From positions 1 through 55,695 of IMG/VR virus record IMGVR_UViG_3300044691_000698: a stretch of DNA of 55,695 bases, one strand, 5' to 3'. This stretch comes from a virus. Positions 42,505-49,251 of this stretch are shown one piece after another. Position 1 is the stretch's first letter. Every line of letters begins with the position of its first letter. The notes below the pieces were generated by a model, which made no database searches, was not told the DNA's origin, and was given only the letters and a program-made list of their open reading frames with translations. A program made the translations under genes and the position numbers.

Positions 42505-42593
42505 TGATTTTTTCAATCTCGCTCAACGGAACCGGCGTCCTTCCTCAGAAAGAACGAGCTTTTTTTCTTTTTTCCAATGTGGTTTTCGCATCT
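42505..42593. terminator. Possible bidirectional terminator region
   Basis: Between convergent genes. A weak GCTC/GAGC stem precedes TTTTTTTCTTTTTT on the + strand; the fold is not convincing. Confidence 0.3.
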
Positions 42594-42704
42594 TTACTTC
42601 CCCTTCCGCGCATTAGCTTTTTTGCGTAGTCGAGCTTTTTCCCAGTAGAAAACGATCGGGCTAACTCCGAATAACGCTAATGTAATAACAATGAAAAAAA
42701 GCAT
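42594..42704 (-). CDS. 36-residue single-TM protein
   Basis: MLFFIVITLALFGVSPIVFY is one membrane helix, followed by a basic tail. GGGAG 6-8 bases ahead of the ATG. Likely last gene of the 43607 operon. Confidence 0.6.
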   Translation of the reverse strand: MLFFIVITLALFGVSPIVFYWEKARLRKKANARKGK

Positions 42705-42760
42705 GCTTAGTCTCCCAAATCGAAACTATCGACGCTAAGTCCAACAACTAACAGTCAACA

Positions 42761-43027
42761 CTAGACAAACTTTCTTCTATTTTGCCCAGAGTAGGGTGAT
42801 TTCATAACATCGCAAGCTACGCAATATCGCAACACACTGGGCCGACTATACGGATCATTCGATCCAAACCCACAGTCTTCGCAATGCGTTGTCTTCAAAT
42901 AATGCAACGCTGCTTCGGCATAACTTCTAAAAAAGCGTCCGCAGCCTTCATTGGGACAGCGATGGAATTCCTGATACCGCTCCGTCTCTTTACTGAAGGA
43001 AACGCTCTTTTTCTTAAAAAGACTCAT
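42761..43027 (-). CDS. C2H2/CxxC zinc-finger protein
   Basis: 88 residues. CPNEGCGRFFRSYAEAALHY...H CEDCG resembles a C2H2 finger, and a second CVAC lies near the end. Possibly DNA- or protein-binding. ATGA overlap with the gene upstream. Confidence 0.65.
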   Translation of the reverse strand: MSLFKKKSVSFSKETERYQEFHRCPNEGCGRFFRSYAEAALHYLKTTHCEDCGFGSNDPYSRPSVLRYCVACDVMKSPYSGQNRRKFV

Positions 43028-43419
43028 TCAACTTCCTTCCATTTATTCGTGTCGCGCCATTTAGTTTCGTGAAATCTTGGTAAGTTTGTTTCCGTAATTC
43101 GCAGCGTAATTCCTTTCGAAGCAGCATCTTGAAGCATGATATGAGCTGTGTCTTGGCTGTATTCAAATAGCGCTTCGCGCGGCCATTCCGATTTCACGTA
43201 TGCCTTTTTAGCGTTACCTAATTCGAGAGTGCCTTCTAAAGATTTCGGAACCAGCAGATATCGGCGCAAAGGAGTAACGTAAACAGTAACGTCGTAAAGG
43301 CCTTGAGGGACTTCCTGTTCATTGGCTTCAATCGGATCAAGCATTCCCATGAATAGCTTTTCACATTTGCGTTTAATTGTAGCTTTCCATTGGACGGTTT
43401 CTTCAGGCGTCATAGGCAT
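43024..43419 (-). CDS. Unknown protein
   Basis: 131 residues, mixed alpha/beta (LYDVTVYVTPLRRYLLVPKS). A RusA-like resolvase was considered but the Asp pattern is missing. Overlaps neighbours on both sides. Confidence 0.6.
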   Translation of the reverse strand: MPMTPEETVQWKATIKRKCEKLFMGMLDPIEANEQEVPQGLYDVTVYVTPLRRYLLVPKSLEGTLELGNAKKAYVKSEWPREALFEYSQDTAHIMLQDAASKGITLRITETNLPRFHETKWRDTNKWKEVE

Positions 43420-43607
43420 ATGATCACCAGCAGTAGAATAAAATATACCAAAAAGAGACCGACAGCTGGCTCCTGCAAGGATGATCTGGTTAGTTTGTAA
43501 AAGCGGGTAAGTAGCTTAGATATGCCTAAAATAGCAGCGCGTGAAAGGTAAGCGGCATCGCTCAAGGCAACTTCGAAGATAAGCCGGAACTGTCCTAGTA
43601 ATCCCAT
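43410..43607 (-). CDS. Small C-terminal TM protein, leaderless
   Basis: 65 residues; C-terminal membrane helix (VGLFLVYFILLLVIICL). TTGTAG-17-TATCTT ends 6 bases before the ATG and there is no ribosome site, so it is probably leaderless under operator 6. Unknown role. Confidence 0.6.
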   Translation of the reverse strand: MGLLGQFRLIFEVALSDAAYLSRAAILGISKLLTRFYKLTRSSLQEPAVGLFLVYFILLLVIICL

Positions 43608-43613
43608 GCCTAG

Positions 43614-43642
43614 AAGATATCATAGAATTATTAAAACTACAA
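43614..43642 (-). promoter_or_regulatory. Leaderless promoter of 43607 operon
   Basis: Minus strand TTGTAG (43642-43637), 17 bp, TATCTT (43619-43614), 6 bases to ATG. Confidence 0.6.
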
Positions 43643-43661
43643 TAATTATTATAAATTCAAC
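43630..43661. promoter_or_regulatory. Operator site 6 (double dyad)
   Basis: ATTA-aaacta-CAAT-AATT-ATTA-taaatt-CAAC; covers the -35 of the 43607 promoter. Confidence 0.7.
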
Positions 43662-43667
43662 AAAGCA

Positions 43668-44057
43668 TTATTTGATTATCTTAGAATAATAGCTCTTTTT
43701 AGGAACTGCGGCCCATTTGGGTTCTTTTGGCTCTTCCTTTGGCTTGGTTGCTCGCGTTTGGCGATAGTCTGTTTCATATTTGGCATTTTTCGCAACCTCT
43801 TCAAAATCAATCTTCCAAGTTACTGGATGCGGAATATTCTTCAAGTAATGGAGCGCTTTAATATAAGCTGCGTAGCGGTTCATAAATTTAATAACATCAC
43901 CGCGCGACATAACTGGAATAGTCGCAATAGGCTGCATTCGCCCTTTCTGGTCATCAGCTGTGTATATAGTTAGCTTCTTTTTATCCTTTTCAGAAAAATC
44001 GATATAAAACGTACCTTGCGCATAACTCACTTTAGCAAAACTGGCTTTGTCATTCAT
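43668..44057 (-). CDS. Unknown protein with basic tail
   Basis: 129 residues from the ATG at 44057, which has GGAG 8 bases ahead; an upstream in-frame ATG (44075) lacks one. Beta-rich N-terminus (AKVSYAQGTFYIDFSEKDKK) and Lys/Pro-rich C-terminus. Follows operator 7. Could bind nucleic acid; unproven. Confidence 0.65.
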   Translation of the reverse strand: MNDKASFAKVSYAQGTFYIDFSEKDKKKLTIYTADDQKGRMQPIATIPVMSRGDVIKFMNRYAAYIKALHYLKNIPHPVTWKIDFEEVAKNAKYETDYRQTRATKPKEEPKEPKWAAVPKKSYYSKIIK

Positions 44058-44109
44058 GTTAAACACTCCGTTCATGCTGGATTAGTTATGCAATTGAGAT
44101 GCCGTTATT

Positions 44110-44123
44110 ATTGCACTCGTAAT
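44110..44123. promoter_or_regulatory. Operator site 7 (one dyad)
   Basis: ATTG-cactcg-TAAT followed by AATT and a degenerate AGTT half-site, upstream of 44057. Confidence 0.55.
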
Positions 44124-44276
44124 AATTAGTTTGTTTACGTGAAACTGTTAGGATTGTATACAAATATTGTAACTGAAACAAGTAACAATTGTGTGTTTGT
44201 TCAAATGATTCAATAAGTAACGGTAATTTGTATATATTTTAGGCAGTGTCGCTTAAAAATGACATGCTTGAAAAGC

Positions 44277-44345
44277 TTTGTGGGCCTAGGTCGCGCCCTT
44301 CCTAGAATTAATCCGGTAATTGCATTCCAACCGGATACCCACAAA
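44277..44345 (-). ncRNA. Structured RNA element E
   Basis: Closing stem TTTGTGGG/CCCACAAA (44277-44284, 44338-44345) encloses ATCCGGT/ACCGGAT (44311-44317, 44330-44336) and CTAGG/CCTAG (44286-44290, 44301-44305): a clean three-way junction about 69 nt long. Strand assigned from the surrounding operon. Element F at 47048 has the same closing stem. Confidence 0.5.
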
Positions 44346-44378
44346 TTGTTTTACACCGAGACCGGATTGGAAAAAAGG

Positions 44379-44516
44379 TTTGGCGGCCTCCGGGGATCTC
44401 ACCCGTCGCCTTGGACATTAGGATCGGGCTTGAACCATCCTGCCTGCCGCTGCGTACTTTTTCTATTTCGGCTTTATCCAAGTAGGCGATGCTTTTTGAG
44501 CCGCGCCGCCGCCAAA
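44379..44516 (-). ncRNA. Structured RNA element A
   Basis: Closing stem TTTGGCGGC/GCCGCCAAA (44379-44387, 44508-44516), matching element G. Inside are CTTGGA/TCCAAG and a T-arm-like GGTTCAAGCCC on the minus strand. tRNA-like pieces are visible, but no full cloverleaf. Confidence 0.5.
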
Positions 44517-44518
44517 TT

Positions 44519-44653
44519 ATTTTACCGAGGCCGGGCTTGATTCCGGCTGAGCGACGTATGTTTGTCTGGGGAATCAATTCGACTCTATCCCCGATGTTGC
44601 CCCATCGTCGCCGCATTGTACGCTGCGTGTCCTTCCACGCCGCTCGGTAAAAT
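44519..44653 (-). ncRNA. Structured RNA element B
   Basis: 11-bp closing stem ATTTTACCGAG/CTCGGTAAAAT. Minus strand order: CGGCGTGGAAGG with a GCGTG/CACGC hairpin, CGATG/CATCG and GGGGA/TCCCC hairpins, then a T-arm-like GCCGG-AATCAAGC-CCGGC directly before the closing strand. Element C shares both ends with a different, longer middle. Confidence 0.55.
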
Positions 44654-44655
44654 TG

Positions 44656-44748
44656 TTTTGTAGGCTGGTAGTTCACTTGCGCCCACGTCAGTCAGACCAC
44701 TCCAGCGAGTCTGCGTCACTACGGTTAACGTCTCAGGGACCTACAAAA
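44656..44748 (-). ncRNA. Structured RNA element D
   Basis: 9-bp closing stem TTTTGTAGG/CCTACAAAA. Internal hairpin on the minus strand CAG-ACTC-GCTG-GAGT-..CTG. It abuts element B and begins right after the terminator of the 44825 gene. Confidence 0.5.
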
Positions 44749-44750
44749 TT

Positions 44751-44792
44751 CTAAAAAAGGATGTACCGATTTATTTAAACACTTCTCGGTAC
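44751..44792 (-). terminator. Terminator after the 44825 gene
   Basis: Minus strand stem GTACCGA/TCGGTAC (44792-44786, 44769-44763) followed by TTTTTT. Confidence 0.65.
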
Positions 44793-44824
44793 CACAAGTG
44801 TAACAAACAAGGTTCGGAACGGAA

Positions 44825-45040
44825 CTACTGTGCTTTAGGATCGCAGGTTATAAACCCATTTTGTCGCTTATTGTGCGTCCGGTATAGGCATTCAAGATGC
44901 TTAATCGCAGCGTCGTAGCCATAATGATAGTGATTGGCTTCATTGCGCGCTTGGCTCAAGTTTGCAAAAACAGCAAGCGTTGTTACGATCAAAAGAATCA
45001 ACGCAAGACTAAAAACCGCAGTAGCTAGTAGGTTACGCAT
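44825..45040 (-). CDS. TM protein with Cys-containing periplasmic tail
   Basis: 71 residues. One N-terminal membrane helix (VFSLALILLIVTTLAVFA) then a hydrophilic region with two Cys (LECLYRT..ITCDPK). GGGAG precedes the ATG; the upstream small ORF overlaps it by 16 bases. Unknown. Confidence 0.65.
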   Translation of the reverse strand: MRNLLATAVFSLALILLIVTTLAVFANLSQARNEANHYHYGYDAAIKHLECLYRTHNKRQNGFITCDPKAQ

Positions 45041-45198
45041 TCGTTCTCTCCCTTTAGGTAAGTGCTTTCTAGAAAAAGTAAATCGTCGTAGGCTTGGATT
45101 AATTTGAAATGTCTCACTAACGCTCGGTCACTTTCGTACCGTCGTAGCATTCGAAAGGAAACAGCGAGACGCAGCAGCATGAATTCTTTCCTATTCAT
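45025..45198 (-). CDS. Small basic helical protein
   Basis: 57 residues (MNRKEFMLLRLAVSFRMLRR...). It overlaps the preceding stop by 8 bases and the next gene by 16, consistent with coupling. No recognised domain. Confidence 0.5.
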   Translation of the reverse strand: MNRKEFMLLRLAVSFRMLRRYESDRALVRHFKLIQAYDDLLFLESTYLKGENECVTY

Positions 45199-45373
45199 GA
45201 AAAGTCTCTTCTGGCTCGGTGAGTTTTACCGTTAGCTGTTCTTGAATTAGTCCGTCGATCAGGAATCGGGCCGCTGCTAATGTTTTGGCGGGAACTAAAT
45301 TTGAACCGACATGAACGTAATACATGCTCATGTAAGGGTTAGTGGAGATTTTATAACTTTTATATTCCAACAT
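45191..45373 (-). CDS. Small unknown protein
   Basis: 60 residues; beta hairpin (YKSYKISTNPYMSMYYVHVG) then a helix (AKTLAAARFLIDGLIQEQL), reminiscent of small phage proteins that annotate as hypothetical. GAGG 5 bases ahead. Confidence 0.6.
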   Translation of the reverse strand: MLEYKSYKISTNPYMSMYYVHVGSNLVPAKTLAAARFLIDGLIQEQLTVKLTEPEETFHE

Positions 45374-45392
45374 ACGTGCCTCGTGAGATCCT

Positions 45393-45500
45393 TTATTTAC
45401 GGTTTAATAACGTTACGATATTCAAAACGGCCAAGACTAAGACGCCAGTCGTTCCAGCGAAGTAATAAACGCCTGCGAAACATAAAAGATCTACAAACAT
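45393..45500 (-). CDS. 35-residue single-TM protein
   Basis: MFVDLLCFAGVYYFAGTTGV plus LVLAVLNIV forms one long membrane helix. Ribosome site CGGAG; first gene behind operator 8. Confidence 0.6.
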   Translation of the reverse strand: MFVDLLCFAGVYYFAGTTGVLVLAVLNIVTLLNRK

Positions 45501-45541
45501 AAATTCTCCGGTTTCGAGTTACGTTAAGTTTATCAGGATTT

Positions 45542-45572
45542 ATTGCAAATGCAATATTATTCCGAATGCAAT
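45542..45572. promoter_or_regulatory. Operator site 8 (double dyad)
   Basis: ATTG-caaatg-CAAT-att-ATTC-cgaatg-CAAT. Minus promoter TTGCAT-16-TAAACT overlaps it and leads to 45500. Confidence 0.7.
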
Positions 45573-45599
45573 AAACTGCGGGCACGCAAATAGCTAATA

Positions 45600-45785
45600 T
45601 TATTGACTAAACGCACCCGCGCAGTCGTTCTCAATCGCTTCCACCGTGCAGTCGTCGCAGATCTCTTTGTTAGCATCAAGACTGAATTCATCCTGACTGC
45701 CATACATGTCGCATGAGAGACATTGTTCATGAAATTTAAAATCATTCGGCGTTTCGGCACATTGGCAACAAATGCATTCTCTCAT
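45600..45785 (-). CDS. Cys-rich zinc-binding miniprotein
   Basis: 61 residues with CICCQC, HEQCLSCD and CDDC: likely two zinc knuckles. ATGA overlap with the upstream gene. Unknown partner. Confidence 0.65.
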   Translation of the reverse strand: MRECICCQCAETPNDFKFHEQCLSCDMYGSQDEFSLDANKEICDDCTVEAIENDCAGAFSQ

Positions 45786-46138
45786 TTTTCCTCCATTGCT
45801 TTAAGCGCCGCTAAACAAATAGCGAGCGGTGCTGTTTCTGCGCGCACATCAGGAAAGGCGACTAGGTCGTCAACTGCTTTTCTCCCAATCCAAACGTCGA
45901 ATCCTTCCTCAGAATTAGCCAACGCCCATTGGTAGCCCTTGGCCGATACAGCTGACAACACTGCAAACGCTGCTGCGATGTCCGACGAGTAGTGTGGAAC
46001 TGTAATCTGTTGAGGTATGCCGCCCGGTACTAAGTGTCTGTGTTCAGGGTTAGCCCAATCTAGTTCGGTCCACTCCCAACCCATTACTTTCTCGGCAATT
46101 TCACGATCAAGATCGCGTCCAGCGCCTAATGTTTGCAT
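45782..46138 (-). CDS. Phage ABA-sandwich domain protein
   Basis: 118 residues. REIAEKVMGWEWTELDW, IPQQITVPHYSSDIAAAFAV and a helical end match the small phage alpha-beta-alpha sandwich family (PF18066), common in early regions; function unknown. Confidence 0.75.
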   Translation of the reverse strand: MQTLGAGRDLDREIAEKVMGWEWTELDWANPEHRHLVPGGIPQQITVPHYSSDIAAAFAVLSAVSAKGYQWALANSEEGFDVWIGRKAVDDLVAFPDVRAETAPLAICLAALKAMEEK

Positions 46139-46275
46139 CGTCCACTCCTTCTACATTTGCCTGCTGGTGTTGGGGCGGAGCTGGGAGCACCAAAAATTGA
46201 CACAAGCAGTAAAATAAAAAACGGCGAAAGCGGTATTGCGATGCATGCAAAAACTACTAAAATATCATGATTCAT
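46126..46275 (-). CDS. Small TM protein
   Basis: 49 residues from the ATG at 46275 (GGGAG ahead; longer in-frame start rejected). One or two membrane segments (VVFACIAIPLSPFFILLLVS) and a basic Cys-containing tail. Confidence 0.6.
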   Translation of the reverse strand: MNHDILVVFACIAIPLSPFFILLLVSIFGAPSSAPTPAGKCRRSGRCKH

Positions 46276-46502
46276 TTCGTTTCTCCCTTTTCTAAAGCTT
46301 CGCGGGCTCGAGTCCCGCATTCCTTCGCCACTTTCGAGAGTTCTTTTATGTGACCATCTTTATCTGGAAAGTGATTTTCCTCCTTCGCGTAAAACTTCAG
46401 CGCGGTTTCGAGAGATGCGATTCGCTCCGCCTGAGAGTGAATAGTTTTCCAAGGACTGTCAGGAGCTTGGTTATATAGGGCAGGGTCTTTTGGATCATTC
46501 AT
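46272..46502 (-). CDS. Ead/Ea22-like small protein
   Basis: 76 residues: AERIASLETALKFYAKEENH and TRAREALEKGE are typical of phage early Ead-like proteins. GGAGAG precedes the ATG. Upstream 46503-46583 contains repeated GTTACTTT but no clear promoter. Confidence 0.65.
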   Translation of the reverse strand: MNDPKDPALYNQAPDSPWKTIHSQAERIASLETALKFYAKEENHFPDKDGHIKELSKVAKECGTRAREALEKGETK

Positions 46503-46583
46503 TTCTTCTCTCCTTTACTTTGTTACAAAGTAACCACAATACCCTCACTACGTGGTAAGAAAGTAACATTGATTTACAAGGCC

Positions 46584-46658
46584 TTAAGTCAAAGTTCTTG
46601 CAAGATGGATAACCAAAGCTGTAGTCACCATAAAAATTAACCAGTAAATAACAAACAT
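46584..46658 (-). CDS. 24-residue TM miniprotein
   Basis: MFVIYWLIFMVTTALVIHLA... begins 26 bases after RNA element C. Its leader TTAACAATTGGGAG is repeated before the 47283 gene. Confidence 0.5.
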   Translation of the reverse strand: MFVIYWLIFMVTTALVIHLARTLT

Positions 46659-46683
46659 AATTACTCCCAATTGTTAAAATTTT

Positions 46684-46880
46684 TACCGAGGCCGGGCTTG
46701 ATACCGGCTTAGTCGTTTTTACGTGACCCTCATGTGTCGGAGCACTTTGGTCACAACTAAGTCTCCAAACGTCTTCCGAATCCCGTTCAGATATGCGTGT
46801 CCCCTGTCAGGTTAGTTTAACCACACGTATTAAGTGATTCGTGGTCTTATCACACCTGCAGCCTTCCACGCCGCTCGGTA
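46684..46880 (-). ncRNA. Structured RNA element C (longer homolog of B)
   Basis: Closing stem TACCGAG/CTCGGTA. Shares TACCGAGCGGCGTGGAAGG at the 5' end and GCCGG-TATCAAGC-CCGGCCTCGGTA at the 3' end with element B, while its middle is about 60 nt longer, as if a peripheral hairpin were inserted between GGAAGG and ACACGC. Confidence 0.55.
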
Positions 46881-46881
46881 C

Positions 46882-46897
46882 TTTTCCTTGCGGAAAA
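46882..46897 (-). ncRNA. GNRA-tetraloop hairpin
   Basis: Minus strand TTTTCC-GCAA-GGAAAA, between RNA elements G and C; GCAA is a stable GNRA loop. Confidence 0.55.
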
Positions 46898-46909
46898 CTG
46901 TTAAATTGT

Positions 46910-46993
46910 TTTGGCGGGCTAGGTATTTTGACCATCTATATTTCCTAGCGCCCATGTAACTAGTGATCTGGGTGATCGCGTGCCACCGCCAAA
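46910..46993 (-). ncRNA. Structured RNA element G
   Basis: Closing stem TTTGGCGG/CCGCCAAA, same as element A. Inner stems GGTG/CACC and GCTAGG/CCTAGC. Confidence 0.5.
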
Positions 46994-47047
46994 TATTCGC
47001 TAACGCTCAATGTCGCTTCCTTACGGTCGCTCCTGTTTGCGCTTCGC

Positions 47048-47109
47048 TTTGTGTGGGCCGTGTCGCCGTAGGGGGTTACACGATTACTTGGTCCTACCCA
47101 ACCCACAAA
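47048..47109 (-). ncRNA. Structured RNA element F
   Basis: Closing stem TTTGTG/CACAAA extended by GG/CC with a small bulge, like element E. Inner CGTGT/ACACG or GTAGG/CCTAC alternatives. 46994-47047, between F and G, is GC-rich with AGCG repeats. Confidence 0.45.
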
Positions 47110-47112
47110 TTC

Positions 47113-47283
47113 TTAAAGTTTCTCATTAACAAAACACGTTTTTATGTGCTCTTCGGTCTTTTTATCGCCCACGCAATTTAATAGATGAATGCGACAAGTG
47201 CGAACATCGTTAATGTTATATTGCCAATTGGTCGGGGCACCACACCATAATGCTATGGCGGCCAATAACTGTAATATGCTCAT
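47113..47283 (-). CDS. Small secreted or TM protein
   Basis: 56 residues from the ATG at 47283 with GGGAGG. The hydrophobic N-terminus (MSILQLLAAIALWCGA) could be a signal or anchor; three more Cys follow. Ends 4 bases before RNA element F. Confidence 0.55.
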   Translation of the reverse strand: MSILQLLAAIALWCGAPTNWQYNINDVRTCRIHLLNCVGDKKTEEHIKTCFVNEKL

Positions 47284-47311
47284 AATTCCTCCCAATTGTT
47301 AAAAGCGCAGC

Positions 47312-47339
47312 GCCAGGAGACGCAGTCGACTACCAACTC
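47312..47339. repeat. 28-bp direct repeat (copy 1)
   Basis: Identical to 48049-48076. It contains the final Ser-Trp-stop codons of the 47330 gene and the following bases, including the palindrome AGTCGACT. Confidence 0.85.
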
Positions 47340-47539
47340 AAAATCTTAGTCGTTTTCCAAAAGTAACGTTCGTTCCAATAAAGAATTTGTTCGGCTTTAT
47401 ACCACTCCAACCACACGCCCTTGTCTGAATCGTCTCTTACTGGGAATAAAGCAAACCTACTTACAGTACGTATGTCTCCTACTTGTGGAATTCTTTTAAA
47501 ACGTCTAGGTTTTAGTGTCATTACCAACTCCATACTCAT
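47330..47539 (-). CDS. Small unknown protein
   Basis: 69 residues, basic and aromatic (TLKPRRFKRIPQVGDIRTVS..WNERYFWKTTKIL). Ends SW-stop within the 28-bp repeat. ATGA overlap with the TM miniprotein upstream. Confidence 0.6.
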   Translation of the reverse strand: MSMELVMTLKPRRFKRIPQVGDIRTVSRFALFPVRDDSDKGVWLEWYKAEQILYWNERYFWKTTKILSW

Positions 47540-47625
47540 TTCTTATTAAGCCAGTCCAATAAATAAACAGCTGGAATAAATACAAAAATTAACACTACTG
47601 CTACACCGAACACGTAACCTACCAT
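47536..47625 (-). CDS. 29-residue TM miniprotein
   Basis: MVGYVFGVAVVLIFVFIPAV... single membrane helix; stop overlaps the next ATG. GGGTGGGG ribosome-like site 2 bases ahead is close, so the start is less sure. Confidence 0.5.
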   Translation of the reverse strand: MVGYVFGVAVVLIFVFIPAVYLLDWLNKK

Positions 47626-47677
47626 GACCCCACCCTTATGTTTCCAACCACAATTCCATTTTGAACAGGCACCTTTC

Positions 47678-47842
47678 CTAAAAGGGATACTCGGCGATTA
47701 CATAAGTGATTCCAAAAAGTGTTTTATATTTGATTACCACCTCAGTATCAAAAAATACCGCTGGTCGCTGGAACCGTAGCAATATGCAAATTAAAATAGA
47801 CGGTTTTTTGTTTTCGGTTATTTTAAAGATGTTCTTTGTCAT
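47678..47842 (-). CDS. 54-residue unknown protein
   Basis: MTKNIFKITENKKPSILICI... with FQRPAVFFDTEVVIKYKTLF; starts just after the 47858 gene. Ribosome site weak. Confidence 0.45.
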   Translation of the reverse strand: MTKNIFKITENKKPSILICILLRFQRPAVFFDTEVVIKYKTLFGITYVIAEYPF

Positions 47843-47857
47843 TACCGTGACCACACC

Positions 47858-48031
47858 CTATTCTTTAATTTCTTCAAACTCATCAAAGTCGCTATATTCA
47901 TGATCAGTTTCATCGGTAATGTCGTCGAAATCGCCGTCTATACACTTTTGTTTCGCTTCGGCTTTGCTCTTCGCTGTAACATAGCCAATCCCAGTCGCAA
48001 CTACTCTGCATGTAAATCTATATTGTTTCAT
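47858..48031 (-). CDS. Small acidic protein
   Basis: 57 residues from the ATG at 48031 with GGAGG 5 bases ahead. MKQYRFTCRVVATGIGYVTA begins a beta-alpha unit and an Asp/Glu-rich tail follows (EYSDFDEFEEIKE). The start lies downstream of the second 28-bp repeat. Confidence 0.65.
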   Translation of the reverse strand: MKQYRFTCRVVATGIGYVTAKSKAEAKQKCIDGDFDDITDETDHEYSDFDEFEEIKE

Positions 48032-48048
48032 AATTACCTCCAACGACT

Positions 48049-48076
48049 GCCAGGAGACGCAGTCGACTACCAACTC
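48049..48076. repeat. 28-bp direct repeat (copy 2)
   Basis: Second copy of 47312-47339, again containing the Ser-Trp-stop end of a gene (48067-48405). Confidence 0.85.
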
Positions 48077-48405
48077 CATACTCTGATATTACCAACAGCT
48101 AGTCCCTGACCTAATCCATTTAATAAAACATCTTTACATAGCCGCTCGCCACCGACATCATTTCTGTTAAGCGCTTGCATATAGCTATACGTAAAGCCTA
48201 GAGCGAATGTTAGGACTGCGCTGAATACTAAAGAATCCGGCTTATCCAGCGTGAGAGCTTGGTTTGCAAAGCCGTATAGGAAAGTCTGTAGTGCGAAACT
48301 AATTCCTATATGGTCCCAAGTATGCGCGCTCTCGTAAGCATCATCGGCCCTGACCGGGCCTGTCGCGAGCGACAAGAGTAAGAAAATAACTAATAGACGT
48401 TTCAT
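48067..48405 (-). CDS. Exported membrane protein
   Basis: 112 residues. Signal peptide (KRLLVIFLLLSLATGPVRA), then TWDHIGISFALQTFLYGFAN and TFALGFTYSYMQ hydrophobic segments. Faintly like YfiM/DUF2279 envelope proteins. C-terminal SW from the shared repeat. Confidence 0.6.
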   Translation of the reverse strand: MKRLLVIFLLLSLATGPVRADDAYESAHTWDHIGISFALQTFLYGFANQALTLDKPDSLVFSAVLTFALGFTYSYMQALNRNDVGGERLCKDVLLNGLGQGLAVGNIRVWSW

Positions 48406-48611
48406 TGCACATTCTCCCTTGCTATTTTCCTGCAGTAAGCGACGTAGCTAGTAACCTCGTCATACGTAGCCGGGTGATTGAGCGCGTAGTCAATCCCGGC
48501 AATACAACCATTATCGTAGGCGTCTACTAGTTCCTCTGGGCCCAGTCGATTACAGGCTATAACCTGAAAAAGCACTATCGAGATTAAGGCTATGACCTTA
48601 AAGCGTTTCAT
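48402..48611 (-). CDS. Putative small lipoprotein
   Basis: 69 residues; signal with VIAC lipobox-like end (Cys near 20), then an acidic mature part with two more Cys. ATGA overlaps on both sides. Confidence 0.6.
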   Translation of the reverse strand: MKRFKVIALISIVLFQVIACNRLGPEELVDAYDNGCIAGIDYALNHPATYDEVTSYVAYCRKIARENVQ

Positions 48612-49078
48612 TTAGTTTTTCCTGTTAACTTAGTATGTTCGGCTCTTTCAAACTTCGGAATTCTCTGGCGCCATTCTTTGTGAGATGATTTGGATTGAAT
48701 GTGCAACACACGACCAGAAACTTGCTCAATAAGAGCCAATGTCGCTTCCGCTGGGGTGCTTCCAAAACCTTGGATTGATGAATAGACAGCGTTTGTGTCG
48801 TTCAAGTTAAAAGAATATTGAGTCTCTTCTATACCAGCGCACCAATGTCCACCGCGAGCGCCCGATTGATAAAATCGTTTGATGACTAGATCAATTTTAG
48901 TTTCTTCTAACCAGGTTTCAAACGTCGTGGACACACTTGGGTTAATCCCTTGCTCGGCATCTATCTCAAGACGCCGTGCAATATGGTGGCACTTTTCGAA
49001 CGTTTCCAATTCTTGCGGTGTGATTTGCTTTAGTTCTAATGCTTTTTCTAGAAACGTATAGTTGATTTCAAGTTTCAT
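48608..49078 (-). CDS. Unknown early protein
   Basis: 156 residues from the ATG at 49078. Helical N-half (FLEKALELKQITPQELETFE) and a C-half with STPAEATLALIEQVSGRVLH, a pattern of phage Ead-like proteins. Function unknown. Confidence 0.65.
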   Translation of the reverse strand: MKLEINYTFLEKALELKQITPQELETFEKCHHIARRLEIDAEQGINPSVSTTFETWLEETKIDLVIKRFYQSGARGGHWCAGIEETQYSFNLNDTNAVYSSIQGFGSTPAEATLALIEQVSGRVLHIQSKSSHKEWRQRIPKFERAEHTKLTGKTK

Positions 49079-49251
49079 TATAGCTGCCCTCCAGAAATGG
49101 TTACCAAATCCACTCCGACGCACATAGCAACGAAAATAACGGCAATAGTGGGGACAGGATAACTCACACATGAGTAAATGATTCCACCAATGACGCTAAC
49201 GAATATTGGAAGAAACAAAAAACCTGCAGTGAATTCAATAAAGCGTTTCAT
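49078..49251 (-). CDS. Two-TM miniprotein
   Basis: 57 residues from the ATG at 49251, two membrane helices (FLFLPIFVSVIGGIIYSCVS and IAVIFVAMCVGVDLV). ATGA overlap upstream, one-base overlap downstream. Confidence 0.6.
   Translation of the reverse strand: MKRFIEFTAGFLFLPIFVSVIGGIIYSCVSYPVPTIAVIFVAMCVGVDLVTISGGQL

Noticed and set aside
43024-43419. RusA-like Holliday junction resolvase
   Set aside because: The expected pattern of catalytic Asp residues is absent.
44308-44676. 122-residue minus ORF through the RNA array
   Set aside because: It crosses three structured elements, has no ribosome site or domain, and its composition (Arg-rich, mixed) follows the stems; not called as a gene.
46503-46583. 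Additional operator in the 46.5 kb gap
   Set aside because: It contains GTTACTTT repeats but no ATTG-N6-CAAT dyad, so it is not part of the operator set.
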